In this document: in pieces, positions 52,096 to 60,395 of the stretch
How the letters are laid out: each line of letters starts with the position of its first letter
How positions within the stretch are numbered: the first letter of the stretch is position 1
Assembly (NCBI RefSeq): GCF_000226215.1
Contig: NZ_AGFF01000007.1
Coordinates: 363,634 to 427,633 of the forward strand
Source: Dietzia alimentaria 72
GTDB taxonomy: Bacteria; Actinomycetota; Actinomycetes; Mycobacteriales; Mycobacteriaceae
Direction of reading: 5' to 3'
DNA: 64,000 nt
The notes under the pieces: model-generated
What the model was told of the DNA's origin: nothing
The model's database searches: none
The model's input: only the letters and a program-made list of their open reading frames with translations
Translations under genes and position numbers: made by a program

Positions 52096-53127
52096 TTAGG
52101 CGGCCCGCGACGCGGGCAGTCCGGAGGTGAGGTAGCCGTTACGCAGCAACAGCCGCAGAGCCTCGTCCTGGTCACCACCGGCGAGCCGGTAGCACTCCGA
52201 GGGGGCAAGCCGCGGCACCTGCAGTCGGCGGTACCGCTCGAGCTGCCCCGCAGCCGACCGCCCACGCCGGAAACCGGCATCTACTCGGCGAGTCAACGTG
52301 CCGTCAGTCGCCCGGTCGTAGCCGCCATACAGGCCGCGACGAGTCGTACCCTCGACGGTGGTCTTGACGTCGCGACCGAACACGTTGGCCGTGCCCATGC
52401 CACGCTTGGCATTAATCACCTGCGACGGGTCCGCCCCATCGAGGATCGCCTGACGGTCGACCTTCGACAGTCCCTTGACCTGTCCAGCGCGCACCGCGGC
52501 GACCGGGTCGATCGCGGAGTCCGGCGCGTCCCGCCGCTTAGCGACCGGCACATGCACGCAGTCGCAGTTCGGGTGCCGCTGGAAGCCGGTGTTCCACTCG
52601 AACCACTTGCCGGCCTGGACCACACACCGGTCGCACGACGGGAGCTGCAGCATCCGCACCCACCCGTCCATCCGAGCGGACGTCATCCCGGCCTGCGTGG
52701 CTTCACGTCCGGCGTCAGCGGCCATCGTGGACGCCAGACCCACCAGACGCTTCGTGGCCCACCTGGTGGCCACCGCCGCAGGCACACCAGTCGCGATCGT
52801 GGTCTTGGCGGCCAGCACCGACGACGAGTAGGCCATCGCCCGCGTCGCCTCGACTGGAGTGGTGAACGCGACCGGGTCGATCAATACCCCGCCCGCCGGT
52901 ACACCCTGCTCGGCGGTCTGCGCCTCGAGGTAGTCCTGCGCCTCGGCCGCATTGCCCTCCTGCGCGATGAGGATCGCCAGCACGAGCTCGTCGGCGTGCT
53001 CCTCGAACCAGCCCGTCAGATCCATCGGATCCGCAGACCGCCAGAGTGCCTGCACCGCGTTCGCCGCGCGCCGATCCCGGCGCGCCTGAGTGCGGTAGAA
53101 CTCGCCGGCCAACGCCAGGGGAGTCAT
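52096..53127 (-). CDS. MuF/VG15-like minor head protein (capsid maturation region)
   Basis: Protein of 343 aa following the portal gene. The helical N-terminal two thirds end in a Cys/His cluster (LPSCDRCVVQAGKWFEWNTG, then FQRHPNCDCVHVPV) like that of the Mu gpF / phi-VG15 family, which is associated with the portal and head assembly and is sometimes called a capsid maturation protease. The paired CxxC and HxNCxC could bind a metal. Its start shares one base with the portal stop region. Confidence 0.78.
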   Translation of the reverse strand: MTPLALAGEFYRTQARRDRRAANAVQALWRSADPMDLTGWFEEHADELVLAILIAQEGNAAEAQDYLEAQTAEQGVPAGGVLIDPVAFTTPVEATRAMAYSSSVLAAKTTIATGVPAAVATRWATKRLVGLASTMAADAGREATQAGMTSARMDGWVRMLQLPSCDRCVVQAGKWFEWNTGFQRHPNCDCVHVPVAKRRDAPDSAIDPVAAVRAGQVKGLSKVDRQAILDGADPSQVINAKRGMGTANVFGRDVKTTVEGTTRRGLYGGYDRATDGTLTRRVDAGFRRGRSAAGQLERYRRLQVPRLAPSECYRLAGGDQDEALRLLLRNGYLTSGLPASRAA

Positions 53128-54713
53128 CAGAGCTCCTCGAGCGATCCGGACTTGGATTCAGGCTGACGCAAGCTCACTGGCTCGGCGCCGGTGAACTCGA
53201 CGTCGAGCCCAACCTGCTCGGCTGCGTCCTCCGGGACCACACCGGCGCGACGAAGAGAGCCGAGCGCGTCGACCTTGTCCTTGACCGCCTTGGTGTCGGC
53301 GAACTCCGGCTTCTCACCAACGGCCGCCGCGAAGTCACCACCGAGAGCGCGCTGCAACTCATCGGAGGCCATCTTCATCCACCGCTCCACAGTGCGCGGA
53401 TTCGCGCCCGGCATCCGCTCCAGGAACATCTGCAACGGCGCACCGTTCGGCACCATCTGAGCCGCAGCGGAGGCGACCTGCTGCGCATCCTCCGGCGCCG
53501 ACGGTGCCCAATCCACCTCGAGGTCATCACAAGCGGTCCCGTCGCCGCCGCGCGCGACATCGATCAGTCGGAACACTTCCTTGTCAGACTCACCGTACGA
53601 GGTCTGCAGGTCGTCGACGAACGAGGTCAGCGTGGCCTCGGTGGCCAGCATCAGGTCACCAGAGACGTTCTTGAAGTCGCCGACGAGGTACTGAGGTGGC
53701 ACCTGCGCCGTGGAGGCGAAGGTGGCGATCAGATGCTCGAGGACGGTGATGTAGTTCGCCAGGTTCGACTCGGCCAGGTCGAACACCTTGGTGTCGACGC
53801 CGGGGAACACCAGCATCCGGTCCACCCCGACCTTGCCGGGGCTCTTAACCATCGCCACGGCCTGCCCGTGCTCGTCCAGGATCGGCTCACCGTCCGCGCC
53901 CTTCATCGGCACAGGTTCACCGTTCTCGTCGCGGACGACCGGGTCATAGCCGGTGGCGATGCGCTGCCGGAACGCCGCGAACTGCGCCGCCAGAAGCACG
54001 TTGAACCGCATCGTGTCCACGGCCCGCTGCGCAGGCATGAGCGCATCGACATACGACGTGCCCTCGGCCAGAGAATCGATCTCCGGCACATAGGTCACAA
54101 ACGGCACCGCCCCCAGCGGGTTACGGCCCCCGTCCACCCGCTCGAGCTGACGATCACCACTGCCGGCGAACTTGACCCACTCCTGAGCGGTGTACAGCAC
54201 CACGACCACCTTCGGGCGACCACGGTCATCGGCCTCAGTCCACCGCTTGATCGCCCAGATCGACGCGAACGGATCAGCGGGATCCGGCTCGACCCACACC
54301 GACTCCGGCGACTCCGGCCGCACAACCGGCTGATCAGGACGCCGAGGATTCGGCCACACCGCCACGATGCCGCGGTCATGCCTAAGACCGTCCACGTACG
54401 GGATCCGGGCGCGCGAGCGCATCCGATTCGCGGCCCACACTCGCCACAATCCCTTGTCGAAGTCCTCGCCTGCCGAAGTGCGCACGCCCGTCGAGCGCAG
54501 CCGCTGGGCCGCAGTCCGGACCGCGAGACGCACGAGCGGAAGCGAAGCCATCTTGCGCAACTCCATGTACTCCGCAGACGCCCCCTCAGGAGCAAACGGC
54601 AACTCATGCTCGCCCGCGTACGCCCTGCGTCGCGCATCGAACACCGGGCGGGTGTCCAACAAGGCCGCCATGCCCTTCTCCACCCTCGGATCGAGCTTAT
54701 CCATGCCATTCAC
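53127..54713 (-). CDS. Portal protein (SPP1 gp6-like)
   Basis: Protein of 528 aa that forms the dodecameric ring for DNA entry. It carries the portal-family pattern: a charged start, GLRHDRGIVAVWPNPRRPDQ, PFVTYVPEIDSLAEGTSYVD, the wing and stem helices with YITVLEHLIATFASTAQVPP, and a C-terminal crown. It lies 7 bp after the large terminase stop and before the MuF-like gene, the standard order. Confidence 0.9.
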   Translation of the reverse strand: MNGMDKLDPRVEKGMAALLDTRPVFDARRRAYAGEHELPFAPEGASAEYMELRKMASLPLVRLAVRTAAQRLRSTGVRTSAGEDFDKGLWRVWAANRMRSRARIPYVDGLRHDRGIVAVWPNPRRPDQPVVRPESPESVWVEPDPADPFASIWAIKRWTEADDRGRPKVVVVLYTAQEWVKFAGSGDRQLERVDGGRNPLGAVPFVTYVPEIDSLAEGTSYVDALMPAQRAVDTMRFNVLLAAQFAAFRQRIATGYDPVVRDENGEPVPMKGADGEPILDEHGQAVAMVKSPGKVGVDRMLVFPGVDTKVFDLAESNLANYITVLEHLIATFASTAQVPPQYLVGDFKNVSGDLMLATEATLTSFVDDLQTSYGESDKEVFRLIDVARGGDGTACDDLEVDWAPSAPEDAQQVASAAAQMVPNGAPLQMFLERMPGANPRTVERWMKMASDELQRALGGDFAAAVGEKPEFADTKAVKDKVDALGSLRRAGVVPEDAAEQVGLDVEFTGAEPVSLRQPESKSGSLEEL

Positions 54714-54720
54714 CCCCTAC

Positions 54721-56166
54721 TCAGTTGAAGCCGTACATCTGGTTCGACACCCGCACCTTCGGCGGGGGCGGGGTCGCATCGACCGCGGCGACCGCCAACG
54801 TCAACGCGATCACCGGGGTGATGTCCACCGCAGTGTTCTTCCGGTTCCACACCCACAGCCCCTCCGTGCCGAGCGCGCGCTTGCGGGCATCCGCGAGCGA
54901 GGCGTTCACCACCGGCTGGTCCAGGTGGCGGAAAGAGCGGTCCATGACCGCCGCGTACAAGCTCGCGCAAGCCGTTCCCGCATCGTTGGGCCCTGTGACC
55001 TCCACCGGCAGCCCAGCGGCCTTGAGCGGATCGATCAGCGGAGACGAGGGTGCGTTGCCGCCCTGCACCCGCACCACCTTCAGCGGGTGCTTACGGTGCA
55101 TCGCCTTCATGTAGTCCACGATCCAGCCGCAACCGGCGCGGTTCTCCACGAGCTCGCCGTGCACCAGCCCATCCGCCCGGCGCCCGGCCACACTGACCGA
55201 CCCCGTCCGGTTGTCCGGCGCGACGTCGATTGCAGCGACCGGCCGCCCGGCGATCTGAGACTCCGTATCAGCGACCGCGGCCCACGACTGCGGATCAATC
55301 GGCGCGTTGGAGTTGCCGGCGTTCCAGATGCCCAGCCGCTCACGGGAAAACGTCTCGTCGTCCATTGCCGCGCGCTCGTCCTCGACGACCGACATCTGCA
55401 GCCTGATCCCGAGGGACGGGTTGGCTTCGATCCACGCTTGCCTGTCGTCCAAGTCAACATCTTCGGGGGCTGACCACTCGTGGTAAGCCAGCCGAGGATG
55501 CGACCCGTCTATTCCGGCCTGTCGAAGTCGGGTGAACACCTCGCCGCCGATGCCGTCCGGCGGTGTGCCGGCGACGATCTGCTGAGGGTTTCCCAGCGGC
55601 GCCGAGGAGATGGTCGGCAGAAGCGCGGCTAAGTGGTCATCGTTGAGATCCTGAGCCTCGTCCATCACTAGGACATCGGCGGTGAAGCCTCGCCCGGAGG
55701 CCTTCGAGCGCGCGATGAACTCAACTGACCCACCGTTCTTCAGCAGGATCTGCTCCTGGCCGTTGGTCTTGCGGATCTCTTCGACCAGGTCGTGCAACTC
55801 CGGGTATCTCTTCTGGTTGTCGAAGAACCCTAGAAGCCGTAGGTACGCCTTGCGGGCGGTCTTAACTTCGTGGGCGGTGTGCAGTATCCGTTCGCCGAGC
55901 CCGACCATGCCGAACAGTTCACGGACCTCGATGATGCCGTTCTTACCGTTCTGCCTAGGGCACGAGAGGGCTTCCTGCGAGGCGGACCACCTGCCATCGG
56001 CAGTCAACCCGAGCATGTCGTCGAGGACGAGCTGCTGCCAGTCGTCCGGCCGTAGTCCGTATCCAGCCGCGAGAGCCGCGGCATCTGGGCCATAGGACTC
56101 AGCCGCCGGCGGCGCGGTTCTGATCCTGGGCGGCACGCTTAGCCCGCAAGTGCTCGGTGAACTCAT
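54721..56166 (-). CDS. terL: Terminase large subunit
   Basis: Packaging motor of 481 aa. The ATPase has a Walker A-like CPRQNGKNG (about residue 88), Walker B VLVMDEAQD and the coupling motif IVAGTPPDG. The nuclease part begins with AIDVAPDNRTGS, whose Asp should bind metal, and ends with DITPVIALTLAVAA. The ATG at 56166 overlaps the small terminase gene by 68 bases; starts further inside are possible, but the conserved ATPase begins soon after. Followed by the portal gene. Confidence 0.92.
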   Translation of the reverse strand: MSSPSTCGLSVPPRIRTAPPAAESYGPDAAALAAGYGLRPDDWQQLVLDDMLGLTADGRWSASQEALSCPRQNGKNGIIEVRELFGMVGLGERILHTAHEVKTARKAYLRLLGFFDNQKRYPELHDLVEEIRKTNGQEQILLKNGGSVEFIARSKASGRGFTADVLVMDEAQDLNDDHLAALLPTISSAPLGNPQQIVAGTPPDGIGGEVFTRLRQAGIDGSHPRLAYHEWSAPEDVDLDDRQAWIEANPSLGIRLQMSVVEDERAAMDDETFSRERLGIWNAGNSNAPIDPQSWAAVADTESQIAGRPVAAIDVAPDNRTGSVSVAGRRADGLVHGELVENRAGCGWIVDYMKAMHRKHPLKVVRVQGGNAPSSPLIDPLKAAGLPVEVTGPNDAGTACASLYAAVMDRSFRHLDQPVVNASLADARKRALGTEGLWVWNRKNTAVDITPVIALTLAVAAVDATPPPPKVRVSNQMYGFN

Positions 56167-56380
56167 CGAGTGGTGTCGCCTCCCGCTTCTTAGTCGTCGG
56201 AGCAGGACACGCTTCGATCTCGTCGAGTACGCCGATCATCAGCCGACCAAGTGTCGCGATATCGCGTGGCGAGTCGGAATTGTCGACCGACCAGGCAACC
56301 ACGTCCCGGAGCCGGGTCAGCGTGTTTCTACGGTTGCCCCTACTTGCCGCTGCAGCGAGAACGGGCCGTTTTCCGCTCAA
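56099..56380 (-). CDS. Terminase small subunit-like protein
   Basis: Protein of 93 aa upstream of and overlapping terL. RNRRNTLTRLRD-type basic helix and acidic helix (DIATLGRLMIGVLDEIEACP) followed by a charged tail suit a DNA-binding small terminase, which recognises the packaging start. Position between the HNH gene and terL supports the call; the family is not certain from motifs alone. Confidence 0.62.
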   Translation of the reverse strand: MSGKRPVLAAAASRGNRRNTLTRLRDVVAWSVDNSDSPRDIATLGRLMIGVLDEIEACPAPTTKKREATPLDEFTEHLRAKRAAQDQNRAAGG

Positions 56381-56528
56381 TTCGACACCTCGCCATTTCA
56401 GCTCGGGGGGATGTGTTTTAGCAGGTCCGGGGGGATATTGGTCGCCTCGCCGTCATGCGCCCAAAGAGGCCTCGAGGGGGTCACCCCCTCCCCACCCCGA
56501 TCAACGAGAGGCGTCGGGATCTGCGGGC
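56381..56528. other. Intergenic region between HNH nuclease and small terminase, possible cos region
   Basis: 148 bp without a gene. It holds runs of G and C and one hairpin (56474-56480 with 56484-56490, 3-base loop). In phages with HNH next to terminase the cohesive-end site usually lies here. The exact cut cannot be seen from sequence. Confidence 0.35.
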
Positions 56529-56798
56529 TCAGACCCAGTCACGGGACCGCCGGATCAGGTTCGAGTGGGGCTTGGAGTGCTTCGCGAGGTTGCAGCCGCG
56601 GTGCATCGGGGCCAGGTTGTCCAAGGCGTCGGTCCCGCCACGCGAATAAGGGACCTTGTGGTCGGCGGTCGGGTACCCGGGGTCGTACTGATCAGTGATC
56701 GAGGTATCGATAGGTTGGCCACACTCGGTGCAGACGGGGTTACCGGCCAAGATGCGAGCGCGATTGCGGCGGTAAGGCCTCGCCCCGGTCCTCGCCAT
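56529..56798 (-). CDS. HNH endonuclease (packaging-associated)
   Basis: Protein of 89 aa. A zinc ribbon CTECGQ and later C (HRGCNLAKH) flank the beta-beta-alpha metal site: TADHKVPYSRGG, TDALDNLAPMHRGCN gives the His, Asn and His of the HNH motif. HNH proteins beside the terminase genes are needed with TerL for cos cleavage and packaging in HK97-type phages. GGAGG lies 7 bases before ATG 56798. Confidence 0.9.
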   Translation of the reverse strand: MARTGARPYRRNRARILAGNPVCTECGQPIDTSITDQYDPGYPTADHKVPYSRGGTDALDNLAPMHRGCNLAKHSKPHSNLIRRSRDWV

Positions 56799-56827
56799 AT
56801 GTGCCTCCAAGAGGGTGAAGGGTTGAC

Positions 56828-57058
56828 CTAGAGGGTGGGCCGTTGAGGGTGGCGGGCGAGGTGAAGAGCTTGCACGAACTGCACTGCGTTCATCTCGGCG
56901 CGTGCAATCGTGTCGCGCGGATCGGCCCAGCCGTACAGGCTGGTGCACGCCTCGAGGATGGGGAGGCCGGAATGCTGGATGGCCATGACGTCTCCACCTG
57001 TGGCGATGTCACTGAGGACGGTGCGAGTGACGATGTCGAGCAGGTCCGCGTCGGTCAC
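56828..57058 (-). CDS. Small helical phage protein
   Basis: Protein of 76 aa (MTDADLLDIVTRTVLSDIAT ... AEMNAVQFVQALHLARHPQR), soluble and mostly helical; unrecognised. GTG 57058 has AAAGG at suitable distance. An ATG at 57103 would add 15 residues and overlaps (ATGA) a further 26-codon frame upstream, so the true start is uncertain. About 245 bp of the region to its right hold no convincing gene. Confidence 0.55.
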   Translation of the reverse strand: MTDADLLDIVTRTVLSDIATGGDVMAIQHSGLPILEACTSLYGWADPRDTIARAEMNAVQFVQALHLARHPQRPTL

Positions 57059-57303
57059 GTCGGTTGCCTTTCTGGTTAGTGCCCGGCCGGAGCACCGCGT
57101 CATGTGCGCGCCATGCCCAAGGGCTGGCCTGTTGGAAGGTGCACGCAGGTGGCGCCGGCCGGGAGTAGTTCCACGCTCATTGCCGCGGCGTGGGCTCACG
57201 GGTTCCACACGCCGACCACAGGCGGGAACGACGAAGCGCGGCGGTCCAGTGGACCCACCGCGCTCGCAAGGCGAAGCCTAGCACACCGTCTTGGACAGAC
57301 CGA

Positions 57304-57951
57304 TCACTTTCTCCGCTTCGCGTGTCGCATGTGGTCGATCACCTCACGGACCGCATACATGCGACACCCGGGCGGGCCGTACACCGCCACCTTCTCACGC
57401 TGCCCCCACTTGCGGATCTGCTGCGCCGACGGCCGGTGCTCGCCCCGCGTGTACTCCTCGACCAGGTCCGCGCACATCTCCGCGGACACCTGGGCGGTAG
57501 CCAATCCTTCGGCACGTTGGGCGGTCGAATACTCATCGATACGCCGAGAGGGGGGCGGGGTTGTGAGCGCGAGGATGGTCGCGGCCCACGTACCAATCTC
57601 GTCCGCGCAGTCCTGCGACCACGACTGCTGCGCGATCCGATGCACATGCACACCGAGATGAAGTGCAAGCGTCCGGTCGTCGTCATGCTCAGGCAGATCA
57701 ACGGCAGCACTCTCCTTCAGGTAGCGAGACCACTCCATCAGACAGGTGTGAATCTCGTTCGCCACCGACAGGGCCCCGATGTTCAACGGAGGCCGGGAGC
57801 CCGGCACCCGCGGGTTACGCGCAGTCCGCCCACCGGGAGGACTGGTCTCCAGACGAGCGATGCGCAGCAACTCGGCGGACGAGTCAGCGATGATCTTGCA
57901 ATCGGTGGCCAGAGTGCGCACAGCCTGCCGGTCGAGGAACGTCTCAGTCAC
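57304..57951 (-). CDS. Phage protein with C-terminal helix-turn-helix-like domain
   Basis: Protein of 215 aa from GTG 57951 (AGGAGA upstream). The first two thirds are helical with no known motif (RTLATDCKIIADSSAELLRI, LMEWSRYLKESAAVDLPEHD). The last 50 residues (HRPSAQQIRKWGQREKVAVY, then PGCRMYAVREVIDHMRH) have the look of a MerR/excisionase-like winged helix with a helix-turn-helix and a beta-wing. It may control late genes or bind phage DNA; position beside the terminase block would suit a late regulator. Role inferred. Confidence 0.7.
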   Translation of the reverse strand: MTETFLDRQAVRTLATDCKIIADSSAELLRIARLETSPPGGRTARNPRVPGSRPPLNIGALSVANEIHTCLMEWSRYLKESAAVDLPEHDDDRTLALHLGVHVHRIAQQSWSQDCADEIGTWAATILALTTPPPSRRIDEYSTAQRAEGLATAQVSAEMCADLVEEYTRGEHRPSAQQIRKWGQREKVAVYGPPGCRMYAVREVIDHMRHAKRRK

Positions 57952-58000
57952 GAAGTCTCCTGGGATACGGGGTCGAACAGGTCGAACAGGAGTGGCAGCA

Positions 58001-59323
58001 TCAGCCGGCCTCACTCTCGGTCTTGCACTTGCGGCACGGCTCAGGCAGACCATGACGATCACAGTCCGAGCCCTCCACCAACAGCGGAGGACCGGCATGC
58101 CCGTAGTAGGGAGACCCCCACCTGCCAGCCACCTCCACCTCAGGACAAGCACCAGCAGAAGGCACACCCTCACCACCAGCCGGAGAACGACCACCACGAC
58201 CACGCCGACGCCGCTTCCTAGAACCGGACGGCTGACCCGAGCCCTGGCCGTCACCCGGACCCTGGCCCTTCCCCACACCCCTACCCACTCCCTGCCCTGA
58301 CCCTGCCCTGCCCGGGTGCGCGCGCGACGCGCGTACGGGGACACGATCTGGTTCGGGTTTCGGTTGGGTTACCCGATGGGTTTGCGATCGGGTCGGCGGT
58401 GGGTCGGCCGGTGGGTGCTCGTCGGGTACGCGCGGCCCTCGTTGTACGTCCTGCGGTCCGTCGACGACAGCGCCGGGCGTCCCGGTCACAGCGGCCTCGT
58501 GCGGCGATCCCTGGGGTTCAGCGGCGCGATGCGGCGACCGAGGACGGTCAGCGGCGCGGTGCGGCGATCCAGTGGGGCCTGCGTTCACACGAGGGCGGCG
58601 TGCCGGGCCAGCGGCCGGCATAGTCGAGTCGGGTCCAGCGACGGACGCGCTGGGGCCTGCGAGCGTGCCCGGCACACGGCCGGCGCTATGGGCAGGGGGC
58701 GGGGACAAGGTCATCCCGGCCTGGGCAGGTGTGCGTTGTCCCTTGCGGCGGTTGCAGTCCCCGCACGCGAGGACAACATTCTCCGGGCCTGCCGCCTTGG
58801 TCGGGTCGACGTGGTCCAGGTGCGCCTTGCGCGTACCGCGGTGGTCGTACTTTTTGAGTACAGCACCGCAGTACCGACATTCCGCGACCGTCGGGTCAGA
58901 CGGATCGAGGCAGTCACGCGCCCACACCTGGGCATGCAGCTTGGAATCCTTGAGCTCACGCCGTTTACGGCGAGTGGTCTTCACCTGGTCGGCCCGGTCG
59001 TAACCGAGATCCCACCAGTCGTGAAAGATCCACCCCTTCTCCGGCGGCTGTTCGCAACGTGGGCAGTCATGACCAGGCTCATGCCACAGGCCAACCCCGA
59101 CGAGGATCCCGGCAAGCTCGATCGCCAGTCCAGCGTCCGGCATCAACCGGGCGATCTGGGAGCGAGTCACCATCCCATCGGACAAGGTTGCTTGGCAGTC
59201 AGCACCGGCCATCACCCACAGGAACCCTGCCGCCGGGCCGCGAAGGTCACCGTCCAGAACGGAGTCGGCCAGGTCCCGATGCTTCTGCGAGTTCGGGAGC
59301 TGGTCATCGATCTGGAAGAACAC
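58001..59323 (-). CDS. Large HNH-domain phage protein with replication-like N-terminus and long Pro-rich linker
   Basis: Protein of 440 aa. The N-terminal 100 residues (MFFQIDDQLPNSQKHRDLAD, ADCQATLSDGMVTRSQIARL) resemble helix-turn-helix/replication-type phage domains. Residues about 110-200 form an HNH nuclease: Cys149/Cys152 and Cys187/Cys190 ribbon around HLDHVDP (Asp170-His171) and ACGDCNRRK. Then come about 190 residues of Pro/Gly/Ala/Arg linker with three 10-residue repeats, a Gly-Gln stretch and a basic patch (SGSRKRRRRGRGG), and finally a Cys/His cluster (GSDCDRHGLPEPCRKCK) that may bind zinc. Exact function unknown. Confidence 0.78.
   Translation of the reverse strand: MFFQIDDQLPNSQKHRDLADSVLDGDLRGPAAGFLWVMAGADCQATLSDGMVTRSQIARLMPDAGLAIELAGILVGVGLWHEPGHDCPRCEQPPEKGWIFHDWWDLGYDRADQVKTTRRKRRELKDSKLHAQVWARDCLDPSDPTVAECRYCGAVLKKYDHRGTRKAHLDHVDPTKAAGPENVVLACGDCNRRKGQRTPAQAGMTLSPPPAHSAGRVPGTLAGPSASVAGPDSTMPAAGPARRPRVNAGPTGSPHRAADRPRSPHRAAEPQGSPHEAAVTGTPGAVVDGPQDVQRGPRVPDEHPPADPPPTRSQTHRVTQPKPEPDRVPVRASRAHPGRAGSGQGVGRGVGKGQGPGDGQGSGQPSGSRKRRRRGRGGRSPAGGEGVPSAGACPEVEVAGRWGSPYYGHAGPPLLVEGSDCDRHGLPEPCRKCKTESEAG
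58478..58567 (-). repeat. Three tandem 30-nt repeats inside the HNH protein gene
   Basis: Residues 253-282 read SPHRAADRPR, SPHRAAEPQG, SPHEAAVTGT: three 10-residue units with a shared SPHxAA start. The DNA repeats in phase, so the array can expand or contract without shifting frame. Confidence 0.75.
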
Positions 59324-59399
59324 GGGTGGCCTCTCGGGTCAGGGTCGCGCAGGGCAGGACGGTGGTCGGGTGGTGGCGAGCGTGGCAGCGTAGGACTGC

Positions 59400-59546
59400 T
59401 CATCGTTTGGTGGCCTTCCACTGGTCCTTGAGCCTCAGCGCGTGAGCGAGATCTTTGCGAGCCCGGCGTACCGTCTCCGGGTCGCGCGCCCGGTCGACGG
59501 CGAGGCGAGCATTCTTGATGCGTTTATCAATCGCGGACATGCTCAT
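59400..59546 (-). CDS. 48-residue basic helical phage protein
   Basis: Starts at ATG 59546, which overlaps the preceding stop (ATGA), with GGGAG upstream. The sequence (AIDKRIKNARLAVDRARDPE, TVRRARKDLAHALRLKDQW) is one long basic amphipathic helix or helical hairpin. It could bind nucleic acid; no family is recognised. Confidence 0.62.
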   Translation of the reverse strand: MSMSAIDKRIKNARLAVDRARDPETVRRARKDLAHALRLKDQWKATKR

Positions 59547-59704
59547 CGGCTGCTCCCGCCCCTGCGTTTCTGTGCCCGGCGTCGCGCTTGCTCGCGGCGC
59601 TCGAGGCGCGCTTCTTCCTGTTTCCACGAGACTTGATCGGATGGCCGCACATGCGCCTCCGGTCGGGCCGCCGGGACGACGGAGGACTCAAGAAACCCGC
59701 TCAT
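59543..59704 (-). CDS. 53-residue basic phage protein
   Basis: From ATG 59704, overlapping the previous stop (ATGA) and the next start (ATGA). The C-terminal half is a strongly basic helix (KQEEARLERREQARRRAQKR). Unrecognised. It is part of a chain of overlapping small genes between 59400 and 62243. Confidence 0.58.
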   Translation of the reverse strand: MSGFLESSVVPAARPEAHVRPSDQVSWKQEEARLERREQARRRAQKRRGGSSR

Positions 59705-60018
59705 GTGTCCGCCCTCCCGTCGTCTTCGAGCGCCCACGCTGGACGGTTGTATCCGTCGCTGCCCAGCCCTCGGCGCTCCTGGTCGATGGCGTCCTCACTG
59801 CCGTACATCCGCACACCCAGCCACTGAGTAGTCATGTACGTGTGGCAGGCGCATCCCCGGCAGATGAAGTAGACGCGGCCCTCGTGGATGTCGGGCTGGC
59901 GAACCTGCACCCGCCCGTACTCGTCGAGGAGTTGCGTTTCCATCACCATCGACACGGGTTCCCAGTGGTGGTTGCAGTCTCTGGGTGCGGCGAACTCGTG
60001 CGGAAATCCGGCGGTCAT
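59701..60018 (-). CDS. Small phage protein with Cys/His cluster
   Basis: Protein of 105 aa. PRDCNHHWEPVSMVMETQLL with a later FICRGCACHTYMT gives a set of Cys and His residues that could form a zinc site (C-N-H-H ... C-x-x-C-x-C-H). Overlaps both neighbours by four bases. Its function is unknown; such small zinc proteins are common in phage early regions. Confidence 0.65.
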   Translation of the reverse strand: MTAGFPHEFAAPRDCNHHWEPVSMVMETQLLDEYGRVQVRQPDIHEGRVYFICRGCACHTYMTTQWLGVRMYGSEDAIDQERRGLGSDGYNRPAWALEDDGRADT

Positions 60019-60395
60019 GTGTCTGCGCTCCCGTCACCCTCGGCCAGGTCGGCGGGAACCCATTGCTGGCATTGGCTTGCAGGCATGGCCTCCCACAGCC
60101 GATACAGCGTGTCGCCAGGCCGCATCTTGGTTCGGGCCTCGCTCTCGCTGCTGGTCTCAGCCCACAGTTGGTTATCTGCCCCTATGACGCGCCACCACCG
60201 TGCAGGCCGCGGATCGGGGGCCAACAAGAGAGCAGAGTGTAGGGCGCGGGCGATGACCTCGGCTCGGTCGTTGGGCTCGTCCAGCCACCGGTACTCCCAC
60301 GACCGCATAGCCACGTCGATCACCTGTGCGGCGAGTTCAATCCGCGTGGATTCGGCACCGTTGAGCATGTCTGCGGTGAACCACACATTGGTCAT
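60015..60395 (-). CDS. Small phage protein (paralogous C-terminus to next gene)
   Basis: Protein of 126 aa with a helical N-terminus (AESTRIELAAQVIDVAMRSW, DRAEVIARALHSALLLAPDP) and a strand region RWWRVIGADNQLWAETSSES. It ends PADLAEGDGSADT, nearly the same as the end of the neighbouring 99 aa protein. Unrecognised; overlaps both neighbours by ATGA. Confidence 0.65.
   Translation of the reverse strand: MTNVWFTADMLNGAESTRIELAAQVIDVAMRSWEYRWLDEPNDRAEVIARALHSALLLAPDPRPARWWRVIGADNQLWAETSSESEARTKMRPGDTLYRLWEAMPASQCQQWVPADLAEGDGSADT
60023..60060. repeat. Direct repeat, copy 1
   Basis: The first 23 bases match copy 2 (60400-60422) exactly and the rest matches with few changes. The repeat covers the 3' end of one gene immediately next to the start of the next, in both places. 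Confidence 0.85.

Noticed and set aside
51790..53166. Plus-strand open frame over scaffold and minor head genes
   Set aside because: Its translation is an Arg/His/Pro-rich mirror of real genes with no motif.
57104..57260. A 26-codon minus-strand ORF (MSVELLPAGATCVHLP...) upstream of the 76 aa gene
   Set aside because: It overlaps a possible ATG by ATGA but is very short, with no ribosome-binding site and no hydrophobic or charged pattern; support is too weak to call a gene.
57969..57990. Tandem 10-base repeat (ggtcgaacag twice)
   Set aside because: Only two short copies in the gap before the 215 aa gene; likely chance.
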